A stretch of 64,000 bases of DNA from Lodderomyces elongisporus (lineage: Eukaryota; Ascomycota; Pichiomycetes; Serinales; Debaryomycetaceae). Below are positions 32,335 to 42,800 of this stretch, one piece after another (positions within the stretch are counted from its first letter, which is position 1; each line of letters begins with the position of its first letter). Both the position numbers and the translations under genes were made by a program. Location: assembly GCF_030384665.1 (NCBI RefSeq), contig NC_083673.1:1-64000 (forward strand), written 5' to 3'. The notes under the pieces are model-generated. The model did no database searches. It was not told where the DNA came from and worked only from the letters and a program-made list of their open reading frames with translations.

Positions 32335-32463
32335 TTTCTTTTTTCCTTTTCTTCATTCATTCCTTCCTGAATTATTATTATTACTGTTCCTATTCTATCA
32401 TAAGATTATTTATTCTCAAATTTAATTTCTTTTTCATCTTTTTTTTATTTTTAACCTTTCACA

Positions 32464-34122
32464 ATGAATGAAGAAAGCCCTGTTTATTATGGCCGCACAG
32501 TCAACAAAGTATACAATCAAGAATTTATAATCGACCGCCGATTCAAAATCATCAAGGAACTAGGCCACGGAGCTTACGGTATAGTGTGCTCTGCTAAATA
32601 CGATGACGGATCAACAGACTCTTCAACAGCCTCGGCTAGCAGCGCAGGTGATGGCAGCAACTTGTCATCTTCTGCAGATGGCTCCTACGTCGCCATAAAA
32701 AAGATCACCAATATCTTTAGCAAAAAAATCCTATGCAAACGAGCATTGCGAGAAATTAAACTCCTACAATTCTTTAGAGGCCACAAGAACATCACTTGCT
32801 TGTATGACTTGGACATTATCCCTAACCCATTAACAGGAGAGTTTAATGAAATTTACGTTTACGAGGAATTGATGGAATGCGATATGCACCAGATCATCAG
32901 ATCGGGACAACCATTAACAGATCTGCACTATCAATCATTCATCTACCAGATCTTGTGTGGACTCAAATATATACACTCGGCCGATGTGCTACACAGGGAC
33001 TTGAAGCCGGGTAACTTATTGGTGAATGCCGATTGCGAGTTAAAAATCGGTGATTTCGGTCTTGCAAGAGGGTTTTCTGAAGACCCTGAACAGAATCAAG
33101 GATTCATGACAGAGTATGTTGCTACACGGTGGTATAGAGCACCCGAGATTATGTTGAGCTTTAGCAATTACACCAAGGCAATCGATGTATGGTCAGTAGG
33201 ATGTATACTCGCCGAGCTTTTGGGCGGTAAGCCATTGTTTAGAGGCAAAGACTATGTCGACCAGTTGAATCAAATATTGATGATTTTGGGTACACCTCCA
33301 GAAGATACTTTGGTCAAAATTGGTTCACAAAGGGCACAGAATTATGTGCGCTCGTTGCCATACATGAAAAAGATTAGCTATTCACAATTGTTTCCTAATG
33401 CCAACCCACTAGCCCTCGATTTATTGGAAAAAATGTTAACCCTAGACCCACATGAAAGAATAAGTGTTAATGATGCACTAAACCACAAGTACCTCGAAAT
33501 ATGGCACGATCCAAGAGATGAACCCGAGTGTCAAATCAAGTTTGATTTCAAGAGTTTTGAAACATTTGAAGAATTGGACGATATGAAACAATTAATAATG
33601 GAGGAAGTCAAAGGCTTTAGGGAATTTGTACGGAAACCAATTGAAGAACAACAACAAATCCAATTGCAATATCAAATGAAACAAAAACAGCGACAAGAAG
33701 AGGAAAGAAAACAATCTCAACGATTTAGAAACCAAGAAACGCAACCTTCCTATAGTAATGTTTCAATCGATGTTAATAACTCGAACCAGTCGAGGGGAAG
33801 AGATGGTTATGAACAAGCAGAGAGACGAGAGGAAGATGCATACCCTAGACCACAGGAATTGACTGACTTTTCATTCTCCAACTTAGAACTGGCTGGTATT
33901 GCCAGTGGTGGTAGTGGTAGTGGTCTTGGTAGTGGTATCGGGGGTATTAATCATCATCAAAATCATTCCAATCTCAATAACAATCAATATGACCTGCGTA
34001 TGCATGACGAATACGACCAAGGAGATTTCGAGTTCAATCCTTCGGTATTGGGTGCAGACTACTACAAGTTAGAAGAAGATCTCGGGTTTGGTCTTGATGG
34101 AAATACTCTTGACTTTAATTAG
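32464..34122 (+). CDS. MKC1: Cell-wall-integrity MAP kinase (Slt2/Mkc1)
   Basis: This Ser/Thr kinase is the terminal MAPK of the PKC/cell-wall-integrity pathway, acting in cytoplasm and nucleus on wall-stress regulators. The 552-residue protein has the P-loop GHGAYGIV (34-41), catalytic K79 in VAIKK, HRD at 177-179, DFG at 197-199 and the dual-phosphorylation TEY at 216-218. A Ser/Ala/Gly-rich insert of about 28 residues (47-74) separates the P-loop strand from the VAIKK strand. The C-terminal tail from about 390 is Gln- and Gly/Ser-rich. A CUG codon at 32923-32925 (residue 154) is in a spot where relatives have Ala or Ser. It converges with the WD40 gene, 224 bp apart. Confidence 0.97.
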   Translation: MNEESPVYYGRTVNKVYNQEFIIDRRFKIIKELGHGAYGIVCSAKYDDGSTDSSTASASSAGDGSNLSSSADGSYVAIKKITNIFSKKILCKRALREIKLLQFFRGHKNITCLYDLDIIPNPLTGEFNEIYVYEELMECDMHQIIRSGQPLTDLHYQSFIYQILCGLKYIHSADVLHRDLKPGNLLVNADCELKIGDFGLARGFSEDPEQNQGFMTEYVATRWYRAPEIMLSFSNYTKAIDVWSVGCILAELLGGKPLFRGKDYVDQLNQILMILGTPPEDTLVKIGSQRAQNYVRSLPYMKKISYSQLFPNANPLALDLLEKMLTLDPHERISVNDALNHKYLEIWHDPRDEPECQIKFDFKSFETFEELDDMKQLIMEEVKGFREFVRKPIEEQQQIQLQYQMKQKQRQEEERKQSQRFRNQETQPSYSNVSIDVNNSNQSRGRDGYEQAERREEDAYPRPQELTDFSFSNLELAGIASGGSGSGLGSGIGGINHHQNHSNLNNNQYDLRMHDEYDQGDFEFNPSVLGADYYKLEEDLGFGLDGNTLDFN

Positions 34123-34346
34123 CGTAGAATAGAACGAAGAAAAACAATACAAAATCAAAAACAAAAACAAAAACAAAAAAAAAAAGCATCAAAGCATTTT
34201 TTTATCTAGACTTGGATTTTGAAACTTTTGAAATACCTTTATTCTTTGTACTCTTGTATTTTTGATTCTATTTCTTTCTTCTTCTCTTTCTCTCTTTCTC
34301 CTTCCCTCTTTCTCCTTCCCTCTTTTCTCTTTTCCTCTATTCTATT

Positions 34347-36728
34347 CTATACAATGCTATACCGAAAGATATCGCCGTTTTTGCAAAAACAAAACAATGC
34401 GTTCTGATCTACTTCAACACTATCAATTTTACCATTGGGGATAAGACTTGACAAATCAATCGTAACCAAGGGGATACCGATGGTAGGTACCAACTTATCA
34501 TTTACTATGGGTGCAATGATTGTGCCATATTGTTGATGGTACCGCTGTGGGTTCTTTCTATTTCGAAGATTTTGCAATTTTCTATATAATGCAACAATAT
34601 CTTCCGTTTGTTGTTGCAGGTCTTTCTCTTGCTGCTGCTGTTCGCCATTGCTCAATACGCTGTTCAAATTCATGTTTTGAACTGATAAAAGGTTGGTAAG
34701 CGATGGATTTTTGAAGATCGGATCTTCCGACTTGTTTCTTCGATGAGATGATCTAGGGTGTCGAATAGGGCTGGGACTATGTGCGATAATTGTAGTTGTT
34801 CCTCCTCCAGCTGTTGTCGTTGCTGTTAAAGACGTTGTGGCCATTGGTGAGGCACCTGGTCTCCGTTCATGGATAGATCTACGCGGCTCTCTTCCTCGTT
34901 GGTTAGAAATTTGATTACTTGTAGTGGGCTTTTTTATCTTTGGTATAGCTTTATGGTCAAATTCCCAAAGTATAATTCTCCCATCGTTGCCACAACTCAA
35001 TATTCTATATGTCCCTAATGGTGATGCGCATTGCTCTGTGCAAAACCTTAGAGACTTTATAGAGCTAGTGTGGGCTTTGAAACGACACACAATTTGCATA
35101 CTCTTGATCATTGGTGGAAACAGTTCAGTAACTTCAGAAGCAAGAGCAGCTCCAGCATCTGATTGACGACGGTAGCCACTGCTAATAGTACCACTTCTAG
35201 ATCGTCCACTTGATGGACGGTTCTTGTTTTTGTAAACTCCATCGACATTATAGTATGCCAACTTGAACAATTCAATCAAGTCACCTTTGCCCAGCATGCA
35301 AAAGAACTTGTAGTCTGGACTAAATGCAACATCTGTAACACTAGTATTGAAGTATGTAGAGATTATATCGGTAATTATTGTGTGATCAGATACAATTCTC
35401 TCAGTATCGTCGTAACCATACGAAAACATCAAATCTAGGAATTTGACAAACCCATCTGCAGAAGCAAATGCAATAATATGCGGCTGGTTACTGGGTTCAC
35501 CTTCTCCTCCTTTTGCAACTTTATCTCTTGTTGCTCTTCCAGCCGCTTTATTTTGTATCTCCAACGTCGAGGTAATGGCTGTGATTGGATGATGGCTGAG
35601 TTTGAAATGGAAAAGAATAGTTGCAGTTTGCTTTTGCAGTGCTGGTGCACTCAAATCGGTCACTTTGAAAAATATACCGTGTGTATCCCTAATTACAACA
35701 CTCCTATCTTTTTTGACGCACAATGTTGAGTCGTTAGAGCCAAGGGGATTTATAATAACCGCTTCTCCATTAGAATACCCAGCAACAATCAAAAAGTCAT
35801 ACTGCGGATGACATATCACACTGAGGGACGATACACATATAACTTCAAGTGCTCCTGCAATATTATTGAGTCCCAAATCGAATTTCCTAAATTTTGCAGT
35901 TCGCGGTTCAATAACCACAATGTTTCCCGACAGTAATCCAATAACAATGATGGGTTCCTTGTGTAGCACAAAAGCATGCATCGATGTTATAATAGTCGAC
36001 TCGTCAAACTGAAGTCGAAGGAGTGGAACTTCAACAGAAGTTTCAGCAACATTTCCTGACATATCCACCTGCTTGTAATGCTTTGTATTAGCATACTTGG
36101 ACTCTTTGTCCAACCCCAATACATTCAAGACATTAACATGCGATGTTATAACGAGTTTTTGACATCGATCAAAGACATCCTTATTGTATGCTAAAACCCG
36201 TATATCCAGACTATTGTGAATATCCTGAAAGCCAGGGAACTTGTCACAAACAACCCCCCTTGAAACAGATTCAGCAGTGGCAAATGGGTTGTTGGACAGG
36301 AATTTAATATTTTGTAACTCTAATACTTGAGTGATGGACCCTGGATTCATGGATACGTTTCGGAAAGGGTCCTGTAATAAAGGGTTGATATTTGCACCAA
36401 TGTGTATATTTCCCTCCTGAACTCTATCGCATGTCTTGATTCTTTTTTTAAACTCCTCTACAACATGAAGTGGCAATGACACATAAGTATTTGATTCAAC
36501 TTTGGCCAAAGGTGGACGAGCGATATTCAAATATGTCAGGTCCAACTCCAAATTTGTTGACGTTATATGTCCCTTGCTGTTATGGTTCAATGGCCAATTG
36601 ATCTTACTGGATGCTGCTGGAATCGAAAACAGCTGTAGTGAATGATGAATGTTTTCCTCAAGGTCAGTATATCCAGGACACACTGAAGTAAGAAACGGTG
36701 CCACATTTGTTAATGGGTTAGCAGTCAT
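34347..36728 (-). CDS. WD40-repeat protein, possibly CreC/WDR20-like
   Basis: This 793-residue protein has several WD40-type blades. They include VTDVAFSPDYKFFCMLGKGDLIELFKL, IIAFASADGFVKFLDLM and a strong terminal repeat (RILSCGNDGRIILWEFD) near 600. A disordered Arg/Ser/Thr-rich segment and a Gln-rich coiled stretch (QQQQEKDLQQQTEDIVALYRK split over about 690-715) follow, then a folded C-terminal strand. The arrangement loosely recalls CreC/WDR20 proteins that partner deubiquitinases, but the similarity is weak and no symbol is given. The frame extends to a TTG at 36746; the ATG at 36728 (MTANPLTN) is chosen. It converges with MKC1 and diverges from MRP21. Confidence 0.82.
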   Translation of the reverse strand: MTANPLTNVAPFLTSVCPGYTDLEENIHHSLQLFSIPAASSKINWPLNHNSKGHITSTNLELDLTYLNIARPPLAKVESNTYVSLPLHVVEEFKKRIKTCDRVQEGNIHIGANINPLLQDPFRNVSMNPGSITQVLELQNIKFLSNNPFATAESVSRGVVCDKFPGFQDIHNSLDIRVLAYNKDVFDRCQKLVITSHVNVLNVLGLDKESKYANTKHYKQVDMSGNVAETSVEVPLLRLQFDESTIITSMHAFVLHKEPIIVIGLLSGNIVVIEPRTAKFRKFDLGLNNIAGALEVICVSSLSVICHPQYDFLIVAGYSNGEAVIINPLGSNDSTLCVKKDRSVVIRDTHGIFFKVTDLSAPALQKQTATILFHFKLSHHPITAITSTLEIQNKAAGRATRDKVAKGGEGEPSNQPHIIAFASADGFVKFLDLMFSYGYDDTERIVSDHTIITDIISTYFNTSVTDVAFSPDYKFFCMLGKGDLIELFKLAYYNVDGVYKNKNRPSSGRSRSGTISSGYRRQSDAGAALASEVTELFPPMIKSMQIVCRFKAHTSSIKSLRFCTEQCASPLGTYRILSCGNDGRIILWEFDHKAIPKIKKPTTSNQISNQRGREPRRSIHERRPGASPMATTSLTATTTAGGGTTTIIAHSPSPIRHPRSSHRRNKSEDPIFKNPSLTNLLSVQNMNLNSVLSNGEQQQQEKDLQQQTEDIVALYRKLQNLRNRKNPQRYHQQYGTIIAPIVNDKLVPTIGIPLVTIDLSSLIPNGKIDSVEVDQNALFCFCKNGDIFRYSIV

Positions 36729-37356
36729 TTTCAAAGTGAGAACCAAAAATAAAAAGTGGGAAACTTAATTCAATTGTATGAAAATGTGTAAGCTCTATCA
36801 GTTCTGCTTCGTTTGCTCAATCTGCATTCACAAGTGTCTTTTATTTTTTTTTCTGAAATCCTTTTCGTTTTTTGATTTTCTTTACCAAACCCCTTCTAAT
36901 ATAGTCTAATTATATCTCAAGCAAACGATTTTTTCTTTTCTTTTTTTTTGCGTAAAGTGTGTTGTTCTCCACTTTGATGAAATTGTTACCCCAATTGGTT
37001 ATGGTTCACTTGTGTATGAATATACCAACGGTTATCTGAAAAGCTCCGCTTCCAGTCCAGTTTTGTGCCATTTGTGCACCACAATAGAAACCGAGAAATG
37101 AAAAATCACATAGAAAAAAAAAAAATTTGAAAAACCTCAATTTTTTTTTTCCTCCTCCCCCTTCATCAACAAAACCTAGACAAGCCTTGAGTTGAGAAAA
37201 AAAAAGGAAAAGGAAAAGAAAAAGGACAACCAAAACCAAAAGGAAAACCTAAAACCTTGAATTTTCAATAAAGGATCAAGACAGAATATTCGTGTATTCC
37301 AGAACCTGCTTTCCACAAATACCACTATACACAGATCATTAAATAAAAGTTTATCA
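36729..37356. other. Divergent promoter between WD40 gene and MRP21
   Basis: This 628-bp region is rich in A and T homopolymers (for example 36840-36855, 37115-37150, 37195-37225). No gene was seen. Confidence 0.55.
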
Positions 37357-37950
37357 ATGCTATCGCGGATTTTTTCAAGACAAATACTGATGCCTCTTAG
37401 GCCATGTGCTCAGCGTCCAGTAGCATCTTCTTTGCTCATGAACAGATTTAATTCAACATCAAATAATAATGAAACTTTCCAAAACGATTCTCAGCGTCCA
37501 GCTAGTACACAGGGAACTGGAAACAAAAACAATCTTAGCAAAGAGCAAACCTTGGACTCAAACGATTCTATAGCCAAGAAGGAGATTGACATTGACGAGC
37601 TTTTGAGGAGTTCCATTCCTGATTTTGCTTTTGAAAAGGCCAATACTGATGATATTCTCCTAGATGTCGAGGCAGATCCAAGATTAGTTGCTAAGCGTAT
37701 GAGAGTCAACGACCACAATGCAGGAAGAATAGTAGATCTCAAGTTCAACAATATCTCGCAAGGTTTAGCAATGAACAGAAGACTCGTGAAGGAAAATAAG
37801 ATTAGATACTTGGCTAAAGTACAAAAGAGATTTATCCGTCCAGGAAAGTACAAGGGTCAATTGAGAAGAGAATGGTGGAGAAGACATTTCAAGAGTGGGT
37901 TCAGGGATATGCTTAGCCAAGTCAATGATGCTAGAAGAAGAGGCTACTAA
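37357..37950 (+). CDS. MRP21: Mitochondrial small-subunit ribosomal protein bS21m
   Basis: This 197-residue protein starts with an Arg/Ser-rich presequence (about 1-32, no acidic residues), implying import into mitochondria. A disordered linker follows, and the C-terminal 85 residues form the S21 module. That module is basic, with MNRRLVKENKIRYLAKVQ, then RFIRPGKYKGQLRREWWRRHFKSG (split about 153-176), ending RRRGY. Yeast Mrp21 is of similar size and ends the same way. It contributes to mitochondrial 37S subunit assembly. The ATG at 37357 is the first in frame and gives the presequence. Confidence 0.9.
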   Translation: MLSRIFSRQILMPLRPCAQRPVASSLLMNRFNSTSNNNETFQNDSQRPASTQGTGNKNNLSKEQTLDSNDSIAKKEIDIDELLRSSIPDFAFEKANTDDILLDVEADPRLVAKRMRVNDHNAGRIVDLKFNNISQGLAMNRRLVKENKIRYLAKVQKRFIRPGKYKGQLRREWWRRHFKSGFRDMLSQVNDARRRGY

Positions 37951-38527
37951 TCTGGGCACGAAGTTGTAAATAGTGTTTACTTGTGTATGCACATGTGTGT
38001 ATATACACTTATATATACATACATATATGTATGTATAAATATATGTATATAATTATATATAATTATATGTGTGTGTCAACATGTCTTAGTTTTTAATCTG
38101 ATAAACAATTTTTGTATAATGAACCTGGTGTTTTACTTTCTTATATATTTTTATTCCAAATCAAGTCGTCACAACTATGCATCTTCTGTGTTGATGAAAC
38201 TTTTGAGTTGGTTATTGTTTCGTTTCAATTGTCCTTTAATACGGACCATAATTTTCCTTTGTATACTGATGGATGCGAAAAATGCTTATCTCTCTCTTTC
38301 TCTCTCATATATTTTCTCACTCACTTCCACCCACATGTCTGACTTCTCCACTTTTCACAATATATAAAATGTTCACCTAGTTAATCTTTAAACCATCTCA
38401 CACCTCATCTCACATCTCACATCTCACAGTTCACCTTACACTTCCCTTTAAAACTACCAACCTAACTGGTTATCACTACAATTAACAACTATATAATTTA
38501 CATCTCAGAAAACAAGAGGATTATTGC
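37951..38527. other. Intergenic region between MRP21 and carrier gene
   Basis: This 577-bp region includes a TA/TATG-rich stretch (about 38000-38070) just after MRP21 and repeated CACATCTCA motifs (about 38398-38430) upstream of the carrier gene. No gene was seen. Confidence 0.5.
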
Positions 38528-39559
38528 ATGTCCGCCAAGCCACTGACAAATGGAGGAGGACTTCCAGCGATAACTGGTGATATTGATCCCAACCATGCGA
38601 TCCACATCTTTCCACAGCTGCTTCAACCGTTGCGTTCCAGTATCCTTTCATATGGTGCTTCGTTGGCCTCAACATTGGTAGGGTACCCAATGGATACGGT
38701 TAAGGTGCGAATGCAAACACATAAACATTTTACAAGTTACTTTGACTGCTTTTCGAAAACATACCATAGAGAAGGTTTAAAGGGGTTTTTCAGAGGAGTA
38801 TGGGCTCCATTGATATCCACTTCATTTTCCAAATCAATGAGCGTTTCAATATTTACATGGACAAAGCCACATGTCTACGAATCATTATTTGGAAAATGGA
38901 TAGAAGATGATCAAAGGAATCCTCTATGGAGAAATGTCCCCGTGTGCTTTCTATCAGGGCTCGTGGCCGGTGGATGCGTTTCTATATTTGCATGTCCGTT
39001 TGAATTTATGAAGGTTTTTGCACAATTGGAAAAATTGGTTCAAAACAAGGTCATCTCAAGTGCAGAGGCAGCAAAACTAAAGTCGGCATCCAAGTTGCGA
39101 GATATGTCTACTTTAAGGATTGTACGCACAATTGTAAAACATGGTGGATGGACTAGTCTATACTCGGGGTTTCCACAACATTTTCTTCGAGACTCGCTCT
39201 CGTCAGGTTTGTACTATACATTCTACGAGACAATGAAATACTCAATTAATGCAGCAATGGACTCGACTTCGACCATGACAAAATCATTATCAGTATTAAT
39301 TGCCGGTGGACTTTCCGGGGTCTTTAGCTGGATAATGATTTTCCCTGTTGACACGGCAAAATCATTAGTGCAAAAGGATGCAGTTGACAAGATTGTGCGC
39401 AAGAGGTTTGGACTTGGAAGCGGGCTGCTAAAGCTTGCGAATTTGTCTTCGCAGCAAAAATCATTTTACAGGGGGTTGGGTGTATCGATTGCAAGATCTT
39501 TTGTCACCAATCTGGTATTCTTTGGTGTATACGAATTGGGAATGACGTATTTAGCATAG
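38528..39559 (+). CDS. Mitochondrial carrier family (SLC25) transporter
   Basis: This 343-residue inner-membrane transporter has the three-repeat structure of the family. The signature PX[DE]XX[KR] occurs three times: PMDTVK at 54, PFEFMK at 157 and PVDTAK at 273, each at the end of an odd-numbered helix. The N-terminal 35 residues are polar. A loop of about 25 residues (VQNKVISSAEAAKLKSASK) between repeats 2 and the following helix is longer than usual. Features such as YFDCFSKTYHREGLKGFFRG and CPFEFMKVFAQLEK recall the Mrx20 (YFR045W) type, from memory only. The substrate is unknown. Confidence 0.9.
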   Translation: MSAKPLTNGGGLPAITGDIDPNHAIHIFPQLLQPLRSSILSYGASLASTLVGYPMDTVKVRMQTHKHFTSYFDCFSKTYHREGLKGFFRGVWAPLISTSFSKSMSVSIFTWTKPHVYESLFGKWIEDDQRNPLWRNVPVCFLSGLVAGGCVSIFACPFEFMKVFAQLEKLVQNKVISSAEAAKLKSASKLRDMSTLRIVRTIVKHGGWTSLYSGFPQHFLRDSLSSGLYYTFYETMKYSINAAMDSTSTMTKSLSVLIAGGLSGVFSWIMIFPVDTAKSLVQKDAVDKIVRKRFGLGSGLLKLANLSSQQKSFYRGLGVSIARSFVTNLVFFGVYELGMTYLA

Positions 39560-39816
39560 ACATAGGTAACACTTTCTTTTTTTTTTCTTCTGTCTATTGT
39601 GTTTTTTGTCTTTTGTCTTTTGTCTTTTGTCTTTTGTCTTTTGGCTTTCTCTTCTTTTCTATATATATCTTTTCCACTAATTTACACTTTATTCTCTGCA
39701 TTTTTGCAAATTATATATATTATTAGAGAGTACTTATTTATTTATTAATTCATTTATTTATTAATTCATTTATTTAATAATTGATTAATTGATTAATTGA
39801 TTAATTTGCTTCACAG

Positions 39817-42800
39817 CTACCTTTCCCTTGATCTTCCTCGCTCTTCTTCATTGGCAGAAGTAAGTGCCGGTGATGCAGTGTCAGAAGCTTTTCTCTTTTT
39901 ATGTCTATTTTGTTCAATTGGCCCAGCCAACTCTTGAAGCGTTCGTTTTAGAGGTGATTTTGATCTTGTTCGCGAAGCGGGATGATCAACTTGCAATTGC
40001 TCCTCCTGTTGCGAGCTTGACCGTCTCAGACTTTGATGTGACAAAGAAGGAGAAGCTGGTGATGATACGGGAGCTGGCGATTGGCTGTCTAAGCCGTAAA
40101 CATGTCCATTACGTAGCCTTCTAATAGGTTCGACTGGCTCTATGTCAGAAGCCAATAGGCCATACAAGTTACGACGATGATGATGTTGTTGCTGTTGTTG
40201 GTTATGATGACCAGAAGAAGTAGAAAGACGAGCGTGAGGAGTTTTCTTTGAAGGACTTCCCACTACGTTAGTAGTTTTTTGAACAGATTGTGAGGGTAAG
40301 GATTTCCTTGCAAGTCGAGTGGACTTTGGCTCCTGTTTAATTGACAGCAACTCGATATTTTCCATTTCAAAACCTGGCTTTGTTAATGCAACTTCTGACC
40401 CATCTTTAACAGATTTTGTATCATTTTCTACACTTGAAGATTCAGAATCACTAGATTTCAAATGCTTCTTTTCATCATTTCCATCACTATTCAAATGCGT
40501 TTGTGTGATTATTTGAAGTGCAGCTTGGGTCTCTGGGGCCTCAAAATTGTAAAGTGCTTTCTTCAATAACAAATGAGCATGCTTTCTATTCCGTCTCCTT
40601 CTTCTTGAGGGTCTCTTGTATTCAATCTCAACAACAGGAGTTTCTTTGCTTATTTGTAATTCTATTGAAGGTATACTCTGCCACATTTTGGACATTAATT
40701 TCTTTGATGAGGCATATTGAGTGCCAACGGATTGGTAAGTTGAAGCAACATAATTTTTCCCATGGTATAAGTAATCTCTTGTACTTTGCGAGATATTACT
40801 AACATGTGTAAACGCATTATAAATAGGCTTTACTAATTTACTTTCCTTTTTAAAGTCCACTTCACCCTTTGATGCGACATCATTGACCAGCGGTTCCAAT
40901 TTTTCCTGGTCAACTTCCTCAAATAAATCATTGTCCTTCTCCATATTCTCTGTGTTTGTGTCTTCTTGTTCCTGTTCTTCTTGTTTCTGTTCTTCTTGTT
41001 TATCTTCTTCTACTGATATTTGTTTATCACTTTCAATTTGTTCCCCAGGTTTCCCTTCCGCATATTTTAAACCATCTTCACAAATCAAAGCTGGTAAAGC
41101 ATGCTCTACTGGCAATTCTGACTCTTCAAAATTGGCTTCGTATTTGGAGGCAATACCCTCAAAGCTCTTTTCTACAATGTCATTTGTCGCTTTATCAAAC
41201 TGTTCATAAGATTCTGGTAAAGCTAAAGCATTTTCAACTTTAGGGTCGTTTTTATTGATTTCGTCGACACTTGCAGATGTTTGATTTGAAACAGCAATTT
41301 CATTATCAATTTTATTATCAATTTCATTTGAAAATTCCTCTTTTGAAGCCAGTCCTTCTACTTTTGGCTTAACTGAGTCTTTACTTTCTGCTCTTTGAAT
41401 AGTTTCCATTTCAAGTGGAGGTTCTGTATGATCTTCACTTACATTGAGGACATCTATTGCCATTCTATCATCAGATCCACTTTCATCAGTTGTTTGTATT
41501 GCAGCTTGCTCAGGTTCTTTCGATTCTGAGTTTACGACATCCAAATGAGAGTCCTCTGACATTATTGAAGAGTTGCAGCTACTGCTGCTGTTATTCTCCT
41601 CTTCGCTCAACGGATCCAAAACTGGTGCCAGAATCGATTGTGAAAGCACTTTCAAGTTACTATTTTCCAATTCAAAATTAAAAGGCTCCTCAGCAGCAGA
41701 CTCTGCGTCTTCATTGGTTTCTGCAACCTCAATATCAGTTACCAAGTTCGGTTCTTCACTTTCAGTTGCTTCATTCAACTTCGAATTGCCAAAATCTTTT
41801 TGCACATCTTCACTTATTGTTGGATAAACTTGATTCATAGAATGATCATCGATGTTATCAATATCAATATCGATACCATTTTTGTTATCTTTTTCGATGC
41901 TACTGTTATCATCATTGCACACTTTACTAGTATCAATTGGTACTGGGGTACTACTCTTCAAAATGTCCTGCTTGTTGGAATCAGCAATAGACTCAGACAA
42001 TGATCTTGAGTCATTTTGAGAAGTCTCAAATGCTTGAATTGTAACATCCGAATTTGTACTTGCATCTGACTCGATATTTTCCGTCGTCTCATTATCGTCA
42101 GTTTCGGGCTTAAACACTTTAGAATCTTCATTCTCCATAGTGATATCGGCATCCCGGTTTTGGTTATCGTCACTGGCTAAAGAGTCAAGTGTCATCGTAT
42201 CGTAATCACTTTCATCAACAACATCAATAACATCATTATCATGTTTATCAAAACTATCTGAATCTCCTTCTATATCTTCTTTATCGTAACCATTAACTTC
42301 AACATCTAAAAGTTCAGGAGCAGGTATGGCCTCTACTTCAACTCTACTTTCATCTTCCAATTCTGAGGACTGGTTTTCGGAAATCATTAAAGATGTGTCC
42401 TGATCCAGCTCCATCTCCTGTTCAATGTTCAGGTCAGAATCGATTGGTTCAAGTATAGGCTTTACAATCTGCTCGTGAGCTGATAGTATTTCAAAGAAAT
42501 TCAAGGTTTGTTTTCCTTCAGTTTGTTTCTCTTCAGTTTGTTTTCCTTCAGTTTCATTCTTGGTTTTATGTTCTTCATCATTTTCATCCCAGGAAATTCC
42601 CAAGCTCCGCTCCAAATCATCTACTGCTTCAATTTTGATATTGTATTTCTTCTCAGCCTCTTTCAATTTCTTCAATGTCGTAACTGGTTCTTCAGGGGTA
42701 ATTGATCTGAAAATTGGTGCAGGTGGTAATTCACTCTCGGATTGAGGAGTAGACGTAGAATCTGAATAACTGTCATTTTGTTTCAATTCGCTTTCGTCCA

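Larger units (their letters stand above)
26208..32463. other. 6.3-kb gene-free region upstream of MKC1
   Basis: No open frame here has convincing composition; the longest on the plus strand (about 30330-30720) start at TTG, overlap one another and look like AT-rich noise. It contains (TG)n tracts at about 26505-26524 and 28363-28410, an AAAAATA-type repeat at about 28807-28872, a (TC)n run near 29130-29150, CTTTTC repeats near 29518-29545, a CAA/CTA repeat at 32128-32170 and a poly-C tract at 32314-32334. No tRNA was seen. Without the transposon the REP1-like/MKC1 gap would be about 7.2 kb. Confidence 0.6.
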
